A DNA stretch of 64,000 nt from the NCBI GenBank assembly GCA_016711505.1, contig JADJSV010000001.1:682001-746000 (forward strand). Reading direction: 5' to 3'. Numbering within the stretch: the first letter of the stretch is position 1; every line of letters begins with the position of its first letter. The DNA comes from Bacteroidota bacterium (GTDB lineage Bacteria; Bacteroidota; Bacteroidia; AKYH767-A; 2013-40CM-41-45). The position numbers and the translations under genes are program-made. Below are positions 1 to 8,916 of the stretch, piece by piece. The notes under the pieces are model-generated. The model saw only the letters and a list, made by a program, of their open reading frames with translations. It did not search any database and was not told the origin of the DNA.

Positions 1-1
1 T

Positions 2-991
2 CCACTTGCTTCAATCGGTGCAGTTGATCAGATCACTGCAAGTAAGAAAGATTCTAAAATGTTTTACTCACTTGACTCCTACACTGCCCCATCAACTATC
101 TATCAATTTGATTTGGACTCAAAATTACAGACCGTTTTTTTCAAACCAAAAATGGACCTGAATCTTGATGAATATGAAACGAAGCAAGTATTTTATCCAA
201 GTAAGGATGGCACTTCGATCTCTATGTTCATCTTCCACAAAAAAGGAATTGAATTGAACGGAAATAATCCGACAATGATATTTGGCTACGGCGGATTCAA
301 TATTCCTATGACGCCACAATTCAAGATCGAAAGAATGTTGTTTCTTGAAAATGGCGGCATCTATGCCATTGCAAACTTACGCGGTGGCGGAGAATATGGC
401 GAAGAATGGCACGAAGCCGGAACAAAATTAAAGAAGCAAAATACATTCGACGATTGTATTGCTGCTGCTGAATATCTGATCAAAGAAAAATATACCAATC
501 CTTCAAAACTTGCACTTAGCGGCAGATCAAATGGCGGATTACTTGTTGGTGCAGTCATGACTCAACGTCCCGACCTTTTCAAAGTTGCTATTCCAACAGT
601 TGGAGTACTAGACATGCTACGCTACCACAAATTTACAATCGGCTGGGCATGGAAAAGTGATTATGGCTCCAGTGAAGACGAACCGAATTTCAAAAACCTG
701 CTTTCTTTCTCACCACTTCATAACATCAAAGAAAGAACAAATTATCCTGCAACTCTTGTTATCACCGGCGATCATGACGACAGAGTTGTTCCGGCACATT
801 CATTCAAATTCATTGCTACCCTTCAGGAAAAATACAAAGGCGATGATCCTGTAATGGTAAGAATTGATGTCAACTCAGGACATGCTTCTACTACTGCATT
901 AGGCTCCAGCAAACCGGTAAGTAAACAGATCGATGAGCAGACGGATATATTTAGTTTCTTGATGTATAATCTGGGGATGACGGTGAAGTAA
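2..991 (+). CDS. Prolyl oligopeptidase family serine peptidase (C-terminal part)
   Basis: The gene enters from the left edge: the frame is open from base 2, so the N-terminal beta-propeller is outside the window and about 330 residues of the catalytic alpha/beta-hydrolase domain remain. The nucleophile motif GRSNGG (GxSxGG) lies near bases 520-540. The acid follows in GDHDDRVVP and the histidine in NSGHAS near the end, in the S9A order Ser-Asp-His. NLRGGGEYGEEWH is the usual upstream S9A signature. S9A enzymes cleave after proline in short peptides and are often periplasmic in Bacteroidota; a signal peptide cannot be checked here. A heptad hairpin follows 16 bases after the stop. Confidence 0.93.
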   Translation, partial: PLASIGAVDQITASKKDSKMFYSLDSYTAPSTIYQFDLDSKLQTVFFKPKMDLNLDEYETKQVFYPSKDGTSISMFIFHKKGIELNGNNPTMIFGYGGFNIPMTPQFKIERMLFLENGGIYAIANLRGGGEYGEEWHEAGTKLKKQNTFDDCIAAAEYLIKEKYTNPSKLALSGRSNGGLLVGAVMTQRPDLFKVAIPTVGVLDMLRYHKFTIGWAWKSDYGSSEDEPNFKNLLSFSPLHNIKERTNYPATLVITGDHDDRVVPAHSFKFIATLQEKYKGDDPVMVRIDVNSGHASTTALGSSKPVSKQIDEQTDIFSFLMYNLGMTVK

Positions 992-1006
992 TCCTGGGAC
1001 TTTGGA

Positions 1007-1108
1007 GGTCAAAAAAGGAAGGTCAGAGGTCAAAGGTCAGAGGTCACGCTACTTACTTGTAAGATGCGTGACCTCTGACTTTTGACCTCTGACCTAGTTC
1101 CTCTGACC
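1007..1108. repeat. Family A heptad hairpin (GGTCAAA/GGTCAGA units)
   Basis: The left arm 1021-1049 is made of heptamers GGTCAGA, GGTCAAA, GGTCAGA, GGTCACG. The right arm 1066-1094 is its reverse complement with one mismatch in 29 bases, and weaker pairing extends outward to 1007 and 1108. The 16-base loop contains a small inner stem. It lies between the peptidase stop and the ddl promoter. A second family A copy is at 52494-52563. A terminator or 3'-end stabiliser role is inferred from position. Confidence 0.85.
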
Positions 1109-1187
1109 AAATAACAAAGCTCTTACTTTTGAACATCCCACTCTGAAAAGTCAAAACACTGCTGCAACAAACCGAGGCAGAATTTCC

Positions 1188-1195
1188 TACTTTTG
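1188..1195 (+). promoter_or_regulatory. Bacteroidota -7 element (TACTTTTG) before ddl
   Basis: TACTTTTG matches the TAnnTTTG consensus of the Bacteroidota primary sigma factor and lies 18 bases before the ATG at 1214. No clear -33 TTTG is present at the usual spacing. Confidence 0.45.
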
Positions 1196-1213
1196 TACAA
1201 AAGGAATTCATTC

Positions 1214-2681
1214 ATGAAATTAAAAGTAGGTATCGTTTTTGGCGGATTTTTCGAGGGAAAGGGAAATTTCATTTGCAGGTGGACGAACTGTTTACGACAA
1301 TTTAAATAAATCACTATTTGATGCCGTGCCGATTTTTGTGGACAGCTTTGGAAATTTTGTTCTTCTGGATTGGCAATATATTTACAAAGGTAGCATCAGA
1401 GATTTTTATCCACCTGTCGATAAACTTCCGGGATCATCGAATGAATTTCAGATCTACGCAGAAAGTTTAGGTGAATTAAAACCATATGAACAGGAAGCTT
1501 TAATTTCTTCGATCGGAAAAAAAATTCAGCTCTCTGATCTGTCAAACATAATTGATTTTGCTTTCTTATGTCTGCACGGTCCATATGGTGAAGATGGCCG
1601 CATACAAGGCTTGTTTGAATATTTGGGAATTCCTTATTCAGGTTCAGGAATTTTATCTTCTGCAATCGGTATCAATAAAGCCGTTCAGAAAAAATTAATG
1701 GTCGCATCAGGTTTTGAAAGTCCGGCATTCTTTTCTGTGATGAAAGAAGATTTCAGTTCCGATAAGATCTACACACTGTTCGACAGAGTAAAGCGCGAGA
1801 TCGGTTTTCCTTGCGTCGTTAAACCGGCGAATCAAGGTTCTTCAATCGGAGTTTCTATTCTCAATAATGAATCAAAAGAAGAATTTGAAAAAGCACTACT
1901 CAATGCATTTTTTGTTAAGACTCTGAATGCTGATGAATGGAATGCCGTAAAAAATCAAACTGAATATATCCGCACGCTTACTGATATCCGTGAAGGTGTC
2001 GGAATACCACTTACAATTATTGTTGGAAGTAAAAAAGAAACAGTCCATCATCCGGAAGTATTGCTTGCGAAAATTGATGATGCTTTTAAAACAGGTGCTC
2101 AATCCATTTCACTTGAAAGTCTGGATTCTGAAAGCGAAGTTCTGATCGAAGGATTTATCGATGGCAAAGAATTTTCTGTTATCGTCATTCGTAACGAAGA
2201 CTTTTCTCCCGTTGCCTTACCTCCTACTGAGATCAGAAAAGGAAAAGAACTTTTTGATTACAGAAGTAAATATTTACCCGGATTGTCGAGGAAAATTACT
2301 CCGATCAATTTGCCATATGAAAACATTCAGGAGATCAGAAAAGAATGTGAACGATTATTTTCTGCATTGAACTTTAATGTCTATGCACGGATTGATGGCT
2401 TCATTACTGCAGAGGGAAAAGTTTTTCTGAACGATCCAAATACAACTTCAGGAATGATGCCGTCATCATTCTTCTTTCATCAGGCTGCTGAGATCGGATT
2501 GAATCCATCTCAATTTCTGACGTATATCATTCGTACATCTTTGCTTGAACGAACGCATGATATGCGTGACAGGAAATCAATTGCAACGCTACTGAAAGAT
2601 CTTGACAAAGCAATTCTCTCTCTGAAATCTGCTGAATCAACTAAGATCAGAGCTGCAGTTATAATGGGCGGCTATTCTTAG
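1214..2681 (+). CDS. Tandem D-alanine--D-alanine ligase-like protein, first ATP-grasp domain (frameshifted start)
   Basis: The ATG at 1214 encodes MKLKVGIVFGG, the standard Ddl N-terminus, but the frame is lost in the T5 run at 1247-1251. Removing one T joins it to FSREREISFAGGRTVYDNL and about 488 codons. Visible motifs are HGPYGEDGRIQG, the ATP-grasp lysine strand CVVKPANQGSSIG and the late metal-binding strand FLNDPNTTSGMM. There Ddl normally has E-x-N; here it is D-P-N, so catalysis by this half is uncertain. The frame then runs into IRAAVIMGGYS, a second Ddl N-terminus, and stops at 2681. Ddl makes D-Ala-D-Ala for peptidoglycan. This looks like the first half of a two-headed Ddl. Confidence 0.8.
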
Positions 2682-3610
2682 ATGAAGTTTTCATCGCTTT
2701 ACATGGTCGTCCGGGTGAAGATGGTGCTATACAAAAAGAACTTGAGAAAGTCGGACTGCCTTATAATGGTTCAGGAATTGAATCATCAAAGATCACTATC
2801 AACAAGTACGAGACAAACGAAATTCTACATCAAAACGGATTACTTGTAGCACAACATGCACTTGTAAACATTTCAGATTACAATAAAGATGCGGATCAAT
2901 TCATAAAAGAAATTCTGAAAAAATTCCGTTTCCCTTTTATTGCAAAACCTGTAGATGATGGATGTTCAAGTGCTGTGAAAAAAGTTAAGAACGAAGAAGA
3001 ACTTCGCTCCTTTGCAGCTCTGATCTTTCGTCAGCAGGAAGAATTGAGTGAACGCGAAGCCGCAATTCTTAATCTTAAACTGAAAGAAGAATTTCCTCAA
3101 AAGAACCAGTTTCTCATAGAAGAATTGATTGAGAAAAAAGATGCTGCACATTTCCTCGAAATAACAGGCGGAATGCTTACAACTTTAGATGAAAACGGAA
3201 ATTGCGTCTATCAAATTTTCGAAGCATCGGAAGCGTTATCGGAAGGCGATGTGCTTTCACTGGAAGAGAAATTTCTTGCCGGACAAGGACAGAACATCAC
3301 TCCTGCCCGGTATGCTAAAGACCCGAAAGAACGTCAGCGCATTTCTGAAATTGTAAAAGCAGAATTTAAAAAAGCAGCAGAGCTATTAAAGATAGAAGGC
3401 TATTCCCGTATCGATGCATTCGTGAGAATTTATAAGGATGGAAAAGTTGAAGTGATATTTATAGAAGTAAATTCTTTACCGGGAATGACACCGGCAACTT
3501 GTATCTTCCATCAATCGGCAATTGCCGGGTTAAAACCTTACGAATTCATAGATAAAATTCTTGAATACGGTCGTGAGAAAAAAAACAGAACAGTAGAACT
3601 CAATCAATAA
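2681..3610 (+). CDS. Tandem D-alanine--D-alanine ligase, second ATP-grasp domain (5' part missing)
   Basis: The frame is open from about 2672 and reads DEVFIALHGRPGEDGAIQKE, then LPYNGSGIESSKI, FPFIAKPVDDGCSSAV and a canonical catalytic end FIEVNSLPGMTPAT. These are complete Ddl central and C-terminal motifs. Its own N-terminal Rossmann segment should lie between IRAAVIMGGYS (ends 2678) and LDEVF, but about 100 residues are absent and the frame changes at the junction. There is no good start codon until ATG-like codons near 2975, inside the domain. It is best read as the second half of one long tandem ligase damaged by a deletion, either real or an assembly fault. The PASTA gene follows one base after the stop. 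Confidence 0.8.
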   Translation, partial: DEVFIALHGRPGEDGAIQKELEKVGLPYNGSGIESSKITINKYETNEILHQNGLLVAQHALVNISDYNKDADQFIKEILKKFRFPFIAKPVDDGCSSAVKKVKNEEELRSFAALIFRQQEELSEREAAILNLKLKEEFPQKNQFLIEELIEKKDAAHFLEITGGMLTTLDENGNCVYQIFEASEALSEGDVLSLEEKFLAGQGQNITPARYAKDPKERQRISEIVKAEFKKAAELLKIEGYSRIDAFVRIYKDGKVEVIFIEVNSLPGMTPATCIFHQSAIAGLKPYEFIDKILEYGREKKNRTVELNQ

Positions 3611-3611
3611 T

Positions 3612-4370
3612 ATGTCAAATTTAGGAAGCTTTCTTAAAAGCAGAACTTTCGTTATCAATCTCGTAATTTTATTGGTTTTCCTGCTGATCGTATTTGGTGG
3701 AGTCTCTTCATGGATGTCGAGTTTCACTCATCATGGTGAAAGTATTTCTGTTCCTGATCTTCGTGGACAAAAGATGGAAAGAATGCCGGCATTTCTTGCA
3801 GACAAACATTTACAATTTAAAGTTATCGATTCATTATTCGATCTGGAAAAAAATCCGGGAACTGTTTTAGAACAGGACCCTGCTCCGAATAGTAAAGTTA
3901 AGGAAGGTCGTACTATTTATCTTACAGTTAACGCTCAGCATCCGCCTGACGTAAAAATGCCGAATCTTATCGATGTTTCTTATCGCCAGGCAGAAGCTAT
4001 CCTGGTATCGTTCGGACTTCGCGTCGGTCAGCTTACTTATCGGCCGGATCTGGCGAAAAACGCTGTCCTCGATCAGCGCTTTAAAGGAAGCAGTATTTCT
4101 CCCGGAAAAAATATTCCGAAAGGTTCAAAAATTGACCTGACATTGGGAGATGGTTTAGGGAGCGTCGAAGTTCCCGTTCCCGATCTGACAGGTTCACCGC
4201 TCGATGAAGCATTATTCGTTCTGAAAGGATCTTCGTTGAATGTAGGCACCATTTATTACGATAAGGGCGTTCGTGACTCTACAAAGGCTATAATCTACCG
4301 ACAAGAGCCGGCTGCAGGTGGAAATTCGACAATGAATCAGGGCGAAGCGATCGATATTTACCTCAGATAA
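3612..4370 (+). CDS. PASTA-domain membrane protein
   Basis: 252 residues: a short cytoplasmic N-terminus, one transmembrane segment at about residues 14-36 (NLVILLVFLLIVFGG), then three PASTA domains (about 42-108, 112-180 and 187-252). These show the typical VPDLRGQ / MPNLIDVSYRQAEAIL / VPDLTGSPLDEA pattern and end in IDIYLR. PASTA domains bind peptidoglycan fragments in other systems. Here there is no kinase or transpeptidase domain, so it is probably a periplasmic wall-sensing or scaffolding protein. The ATG is one base after the ddl stop, so translation is probably coupled. Ddl-PASTA-RluD clustering is common in Bacteroidota. Confidence 0.88.
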   Translation: MSNLGSFLKSRTFVINLVILLVFLLIVFGGVSSWMSSFTHHGESISVPDLRGQKMERMPAFLADKHLQFKVIDSLFDLEKNPGTVLEQDPAPNSKVKEGRTIYLTVNAQHPPDVKMPNLIDVSYRQAEAILVSFGLRVGQLTYRPDLAKNAVLDQRFKGSSISPGKNIPKGSKIDLTLGDGLGSVEVPVPDLTGSPLDEALFVLKGSSLNVGTIYYDKGVRDSTKAIIYRQEPAAGGNSTMNQGEAIDIYLR

Positions 4371-4395
4371 AGGCAATAAATCAGTTCATTTTTCG

Positions 4396-4403
4396 TATTT
4401 TTG
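4396..4403 (+). promoter_or_regulatory. Bacteroidota -7 element (TATTTTTG) before T9SS gene
   Basis: TATTTTTG fits TAnnTTTG and lies 37 bases upstream of the ATG at 4441 in the short gap after the PASTA gene. No -33 box is evident. Confidence 0.4.
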
Positions 4404-4440
4404 TAACTAATCAGTTCTCCCTAAGAACCAAATCATTACT

Positions 4441-6309
4441 ATGCATAAATTGAACTTCAGGAATAGTTTATTCCAACTTTGCATTATTGCGCTTCTTCAA
4501 TTAATCACTTCAGAAAATATCTCAGCACAGGAACAAATTATTCCCCTTGGAAATAATCCTGTTTTGATGAATGCTGCAAAAGAAATAAACCAACAATCCG
4601 GTTTAAGAAGAACAGCAGTCGTTGACACTATAGTTCTTCCTTTTGAAGATGATTTTTCAAGACCCGGAATGTATCCTTATGATGGACTCTGGCTTGACAG
4701 CAGTGTTTTTGTCAATACAAACTATCCTGACAATCCTTATACAATTGGCGTAGCCACATTCGATGGATTGAATCAATACGGAGTGCCGCACAATCCGGCT
4801 GCAACGCAGGACTCTATTGGCGATAACCTGACTTCAAAACCAATTGACCTGGGGGTTTTAGTTGGTGACACTAGTGTATGGATCAGTTTCTTCTATCAGG
4901 CCGGTGGTTTAGGAGATGTTCCTGAAACAGCAGATTCTATAGTTCTGCAATTCCGGGATACAGGCGGAGTCTGGAATACTGTCTGGGCAATGCCGGGCAG
5001 ATCTGATACTGCTTTTCAAAGAGCTAACATCCGGATTCTTGATGCAAAATATTTTTATCGCGGGTTTCAATTTCGTTTTTACAACATAGCAACTATAAAT
5101 GGCAATCGTGATCACTGGCATATTGATTATGTAATTCTAAAAAATGGAACTACTGCAAATTCTGCTATCAATGACAATGCACATGTTTATCCACATTTAT
5201 CTTTGTTGAATGAATTTACATCAATGCCCTATCCGCATTATAAGTCATTGGGTGCACAAATGTCAAGTGCAATGAAAACTTCTTTAGCGGATAGTATTTA
5301 CACTCTTGATTATGGAGTAACTTCAATTACACCTGAGTTAACCATCAGTCAATTTGGATCTTCAATTTTCAGCACAAATTTAGGTGGCCCAATCACAACA
5401 AATGGTTCAAACTTATATACACCTTATTCTTTCCCTTCAAATTTCACTTTCCCTGTTCAGAGTACCGATTCAGTTGATTTTCTGGTAAAATCTTTTTTCC
5501 CATTTACCGGAGCATTTTCTAACAGATTCAATGATACAAGTTATTTCACGCAGCATTTAAATAATTATTATGCCTATGATGATGGAACTGCAGAAGTTGG
5601 TTATGGTCTTACAGGAAATACAGATGTCCAGATCGCTTATAAGTTCGATGTAAAAATGCGCGATACACTTGTTGGAGCTCAGATCTATTTCAATCCTGTT
5701 GGCATTGATGTTTCAAATACATTATTTCAACTTATCGCCTGGAGTTCAGTGGATGTTGCAGGGAATTCTGATACAAGAATTCATTCAACATATGATCTTA
5801 AACCTGGTGTTAATACCAGTATCAATGGCTTTAAAACATTTATTTTCGATGCACCACTTGTTGTTGATCCGGGAACTATCTTCATCGGTATTGAACAAAA
5901 CGAACCTGCAACGCAATATGGAATTGGATTAGACAGAAATACAGATTCACGAAGTAAAATGTATTATCATCTGGATGGTTTCTGGCGTCAATCGAATATT
6001 CAGGGGTCATGGATGATCAGACCGATCTTCGGAGCAAGATATCCGTTTACTGTTGGAGTAAGTGAAGCTAGCTACAGTTTTGATTTCAGTATCTATCCAA
6101 ATCCTGCATCTGAAAAAATTACAATCGAACTTCCATTTAACAAAAAATCAAAAGTTCAGATCATCAATGTAGTCGGTGAAGTTATTCTGGAAGAAGAGAT
6201 CACGTCTTCGAAAACAATTTCCATAGAAAATATTGCTGCCGGAATTTATTTTGCAAGAATTACAAATGACAATAATTTCAGTTCGGTTCGCAAATTTGTG
6301 ATCAACTAG
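4441..6309 (+). CDS. Secreted protein with T9SS type A sorting domain
   Basis: 622 residues with an N-terminal signal peptide (hydrophobic stretch ending near ENISAQ) and a C-terminal T9SS type A domain. The latter starts at FDFSIYPNPASEKITIE, has the IINVVGEVI and IAAGIYFARI strands and ends KFVIN. The roughly 500-residue middle is beta-rich with no catalytic motif I recognise; it resembles large T9SS cargo proteins of unknown function from this phylum. The product should cross the outer membrane by T9SS and be attached to the surface or released. It lies between PASTA and RluD genes. A family E heptad repeat starts six bases after the stop. Confidence 0.85.
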   Translation: MHKLNFRNSLFQLCIIALLQLITSENISAQEQIIPLGNNPVLMNAAKEINQQSGLRRTAVVDTIVLPFEDDFSRPGMYPYDGLWLDSSVFVNTNYPDNPYTIGVATFDGLNQYGVPHNPAATQDSIGDNLTSKPIDLGVLVGDTSVWISFFYQAGGLGDVPETADSIVLQFRDTGGVWNTVWAMPGRSDTAFQRANIRILDAKYFYRGFQFRFYNIATINGNRDHWHIDYVILKNGTTANSAINDNAHVYPHLSLLNEFTSMPYPHYKSLGAQMSSAMKTSLADSIYTLDYGVTSITPELTISQFGSSIFSTNLGGPITTNGSNLYTPYSFPSNFTFPVQSTDSVDFLVKSFFPFTGAFSNRFNDTSYFTQHLNNYYAYDDGTAEVGYGLTGNTDVQIAYKFDVKMRDTLVGAQIYFNPVGIDVSNTLFQLIAWSSVDVAGNSDTRIHSTYDLKPGVNTSINGFKTFIFDAPLVVDPGTIFIGIEQNEPATQYGIGLDRNTDSRSKMYYHLDGFWRQSNIQGSWMIRPIFGARYPFTVGVSEASYSFDFSIYPNPASEKITIELPFNKKSKVQIINVVGEVILEEEITSSKTISIENIAAGIYFARITNDNNFSSVRKFVIN

Positions 6310-6314
6310 AGAAT

Positions 6315-6400
6315 GATTTCGGAATTCGGATTGCAGAATTAGATAGATTCTGGAAATTACTTTCATTATTTAGGAATGCGGATTGCGGATTGCGGAATGA
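6315..6400. repeat. Family E heptad repeats (GGATTGC/GGAATGC), direct
   Basis: Two blocks of tandem heptamers lie directly downstream of the T9SS gene. Block 6315-6341 reads GATTTC, GGAATTC, GGATTGC, AGAATTA. Block 6373-6400 reads GGAATGC, GGATTGC, GGATTGC, GGAATGA. Both have the same orientation, so this copy lacks a paired inverted arm. Related heptads flank the transaldolase gene at 22387-22415 and 23103-23249. Confidence 0.75.
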
Positions 6401-6472
6401 GCCAGATTAAAGAGATTACTTGCAGCAACGCCATACGAATGAAAAATCTCGAATTACGATAAAATAAAAAAA

Positions 6473-7582
6473 ATGACCAACCAAGAGAAGGAGAACAGCG
6501 GGACGGATAATAACGAACTACCAGGTACAGACATTGAGAATATGGATTCAGGTATTGACAACGATGGCAGTGAACAGGACGAACTCTTTGAACACCATCG
6601 TTTCGATGTAGAGAAAGGTCACATGATGCTACGCATCGACAAATTCCTGATGAACAGGATGGCGAATGTGAGCAGAAATAAAATTCAACATGCCTGCGAA
6701 GCCGGAAATATTTTAGTCAATGGAAAAGTAGTTAAGTCAAGTTACAAAGTAAAACCACTCGATCAGATCCAGATCGTTTTGCCGGAGCCTGTACGCATCC
6801 ATGAATTAATTCCTCAGGATCTTCCGATCAACATTACATACGAAGACGATGAATTTGTGATCATCAATAAAAATCCGGGAATGGTGGTGCATCCTGCTTT
6901 TGGAAATTATACAGGAACTTTGATGAATGCTTTGATGTTTCATTTTAAAAATCTTCCTGCAAGCGCCGGGAATATGGATCGTCCGGGATTAGTTCATCGT
7001 ATCGATAAAAATACTTCAGGATTGATGGTCATTGCCAAAACAGAACGAGCAATGGCAACTCTTGCAAAAGAATTCTTCGAACGTACAATTGAAAGAAAAT
7101 ATCTTGCGCTTGTCTGGGGTGATTTCAAAGAAGAAGAAGGCACGATCATCGGTCACGTTGGCCGTAATCTGAAAGACAGAAAGATCATGGATGTGTTCCC
7201 AAGTGGTGAACATGGAAAGCATGCTGTGACGCATTACAAAGTCGTTGAACGATTCGGATATGTAACGCTGATAGAATGTAAACTTGAAACCGGTAGAACT
7301 CATCAGATCCGGGTCCATATGAAATACGCCGGACATCCGCTTTTCAATGATGAAACTTATGGTGGTGATCAGATCCTGAAAGGAACAACGTTTACAAAAT
7401 ACCGTCAGTTTATCGACAACTGTTTTAAACTTATGCCAAGACATGCGCTGCATGCAAAGACTTTAGGTTTTATCCATCCGAAGACAAAAGAAAATGTGTT
7501 CTTCGACTCTACTCTACCGGAAGATTTTTCATCGGTGCTGGATAAGTGGCGGCATTATGTGAAGTTTAATGAATCTGAATAA
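6473..7582 (+). CDS. RluA/RluD family pseudouridine synthase
   Basis: 369 residues. An acidic, low-complexity extension of about 45 residues precedes an S4 RNA-binding domain (LRIDKFLMNRMANVSRNKIQ, about residues 53-110). The catalytic domain contains PGLVHRIDKNTSGLMVIAKT, in which the HRID aspartate is the nucleophile that isomerises uridine, and the later GRTHQIRVHMKYAGHP. RluD enzymes modify 23S rRNA uridines near the decoding stem; this one is probably RluD-type, but the exact target cannot be read from sequence. The ATG at 6473 gives the full S4 domain. A family B hairpin follows ten bases after the stop. Confidence 0.93.
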   Translation: MTNQEKENSGTDNNELPGTDIENMDSGIDNDGSEQDELFEHHRFDVEKGHMMLRIDKFLMNRMANVSRNKIQHACEAGNILVNGKVVKSSYKVKPLDQIQIVLPEPVRIHELIPQDLPINITYEDDEFVIINKNPGMVVHPAFGNYTGTLMNALMFHFKNLPASAGNMDRPGLVHRIDKNTSGLMVIAKTERAMATLAKEFFERTIERKYLALVWGDFKEEEGTIIGHVGRNLKDRKIMDVFPSGEHGKHAVTHYKVVERFGYVTLIECKLETGRTHQIRVHMKYAGHPLFNDETYGGDQILKGTTFTKYRQFIDNCFKLMPRHALHAKTLGFIHPKTKENVFFDSTLPEDFSSVLDKWRHYVKFNESE

Positions 7583-8814
7583 GAGTTTTTTTTAACACAG
7601 AGAAAGAAGAGGAAAAAAGGGAGAAAAAAAGATCTCTTATTTCTCCTTTTTTCCTCTTCTTTCTCTATGTTAAAATAATAATTATTATTAATCATTGAAA
7701 TAATTTTCTTTAGAAAAAGCAAAATTATAATGACACCCACCCCTCCCGGAAAATGAAAGTTTATATGTAAATAATATGTTTTCTCATTTGGCGGAAAGGT
7801 CATGTATCTGTTTATTGAGGTCGTAATGGCACCTTCCAATTGAGTGAGCATTCCTGTAACAAGGGAAAAATTCTGTGCCTTTCCTTTTTCATTTGTTTCA
7901 AACTGAATTGAAAATTTTGAATCAAAAACACTCTCAGAATTTAAATTGCCACTGGCAAAATCTTTCTTTATTAAATCATTAATTTTAATTTTGACTTCGG
8001 CTCCAAATTTTTCCATTCCGGAGAATTCAATTCTCTCTTTCATGACAATTTTATCCCGGCACTTTTCTACTTTGAATTCTTCAAGTGTATTGAAATATGT
8101 CCCTGAAAAAAAAGTCTTTAAAAATGACCTGTGCGTATATGCTTTTTCCTTTGATTTGCTAACAGCTGGAAAATTGCCTTCAATAAATTTACCCTTCTCA
8201 AATTCTTCTTTACAATACGTCTGGTCTCCCATGCTGGATGTCCACTTGCCATCAGGTTTACCTTCAATTATATTACCTTCTGCAAGAACTTCATTCGTTT
8301 CAATAGAAGCTCCGGAAACATAGCCCTTGAAGTTCCCAAAACCATTGATAATTTTCTTATCACCATTCTTTTCTGCAAATTCAATTAAAAGTGTGTCAGT
8401 TTCAGTTACTCTTACTATTTTTTCCAAAGCCTCGTTGTCGTAATAATAATACCAGTCTCCAACCGGGAATCCATTTATATATCTTCCTTTTGACTTTAAT
8501 TTACCATTTGGAAAGTATTGTTCGAAAAGTCCATTTTTTACACCGTGCTCATATCGCCCTTGTCCAAGCTTTTCATTTACATTTAATTTATGATCTTCGA
8601 AAAAACCATTAAAATATCCTTCAGAATCTATTCTCGTTCTCCGGATAAAATCACAGCATTTTTTTTCACTGAATTTATAATGTTCATTGAAAAACAACAT
8701 TACACTATCTCCTGTGATAACTTCGAAAAATTCAAGTGAACTTTCCTGAGCAATTGAAGATCGTCCTCCAAGACACGTTATAAATAAAATTAAAACTAGA
8801 ACTTTAAATTTCAT
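7555..8814 (-). CDS. MORN-repeat exported protein (C-terminus probably out of frame)
   Basis: The signal peptide MKFKVLVLILFITCLGG is followed by MORN_2-type repeats (GVKNGLFEQYFPNGKLKSKG, NGFPVGDWYYYYDNEALEK). The segment near residues 290-350 resembles a TonB C-terminal fold (SIQFETNEKGKAQNFSLVTG). After INFHFPGG the frame becomes hydrophobic, then lysine/glutamate-rich, and runs through the intergenic hairpin into the end of the rluD gene, which looks wrong. A one-base change in the G/C-rich run near 7740-7747 would give a stop within about 10-25 codons, before the hairpin. Function unknown; probably periplasmic or envelope-associated. Confidence 0.7.
   Translation of the reverse strand: MKFKVLVLILFITCLGGRSSIAQESSLEFFEVITGDSVMLFFNEHYKFSEKKCCDFIRRTRIDSEGYFNGFFEDHKLNVNEKLGQGRYEHGVKNGLFEQYFPNGKLKSKGRYINGFPVGDWYYYYDNEALEKIVRVTETDTLLIEFAEKNGDKKIINGFGNFKGYVSGASIETNEVLAEGNIIEGKPDGKWTSSMGDQTYCKEEFEKGKFIEGNFPAVSKSKEKAYTHRSFLKTFFSGTYFNTLEEFKVEKCRDKIVMKERIEFSGMEKFGAEVKIKINDLIKKDFASGNLNSESVFDSKFSIQFETNEKGKAQNFSLVTGMLTQLEGAITTSINRYMTFPPNEKTYYLHINFHFPGGVGVIIILLFLKKIISMINNNYYFNIEKEEEKRRNKRSFFLPFFLFFLCVKKNSYSDSLNFT
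7592..7674. repeat. Family B hairpin (TTAACACAGAGAAAG / CTTTCTCTATGTTAA)
   Basis: A long purine-rich arm starting TTAACACAGAGAAAG at 7592 pairs with a pyrimidine-rich arm ending at 7674. The arms are about 33 bases and differ only by small indels and one mismatch. It lies between the convergent rluD and MORN genes, starting ten bases after the rluD stop. A second copy with the same architecture is at 34483-34566. Probably a bidirectional terminator-like element (inference). Confidence 0.85.
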
Positions 8815-8916
8815 TTTTTCTTGAAAAGTATAAAATAAATTTTAAAATACAATCTTTAATAGTAAAATAATAAGGTCTAATAAACTGAATTAAAATTACA
8901 TCAGGAGACCATAAAA

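Noticed and set aside
7555..7740. Hydrophobic C-terminal tail of the MORN protein as a membrane anchor
   Set aside because: The tail runs through the intergenic hairpin and into the rluD end, and a one-base change would stop it earlier, so it is probably an out-of-frame extension.
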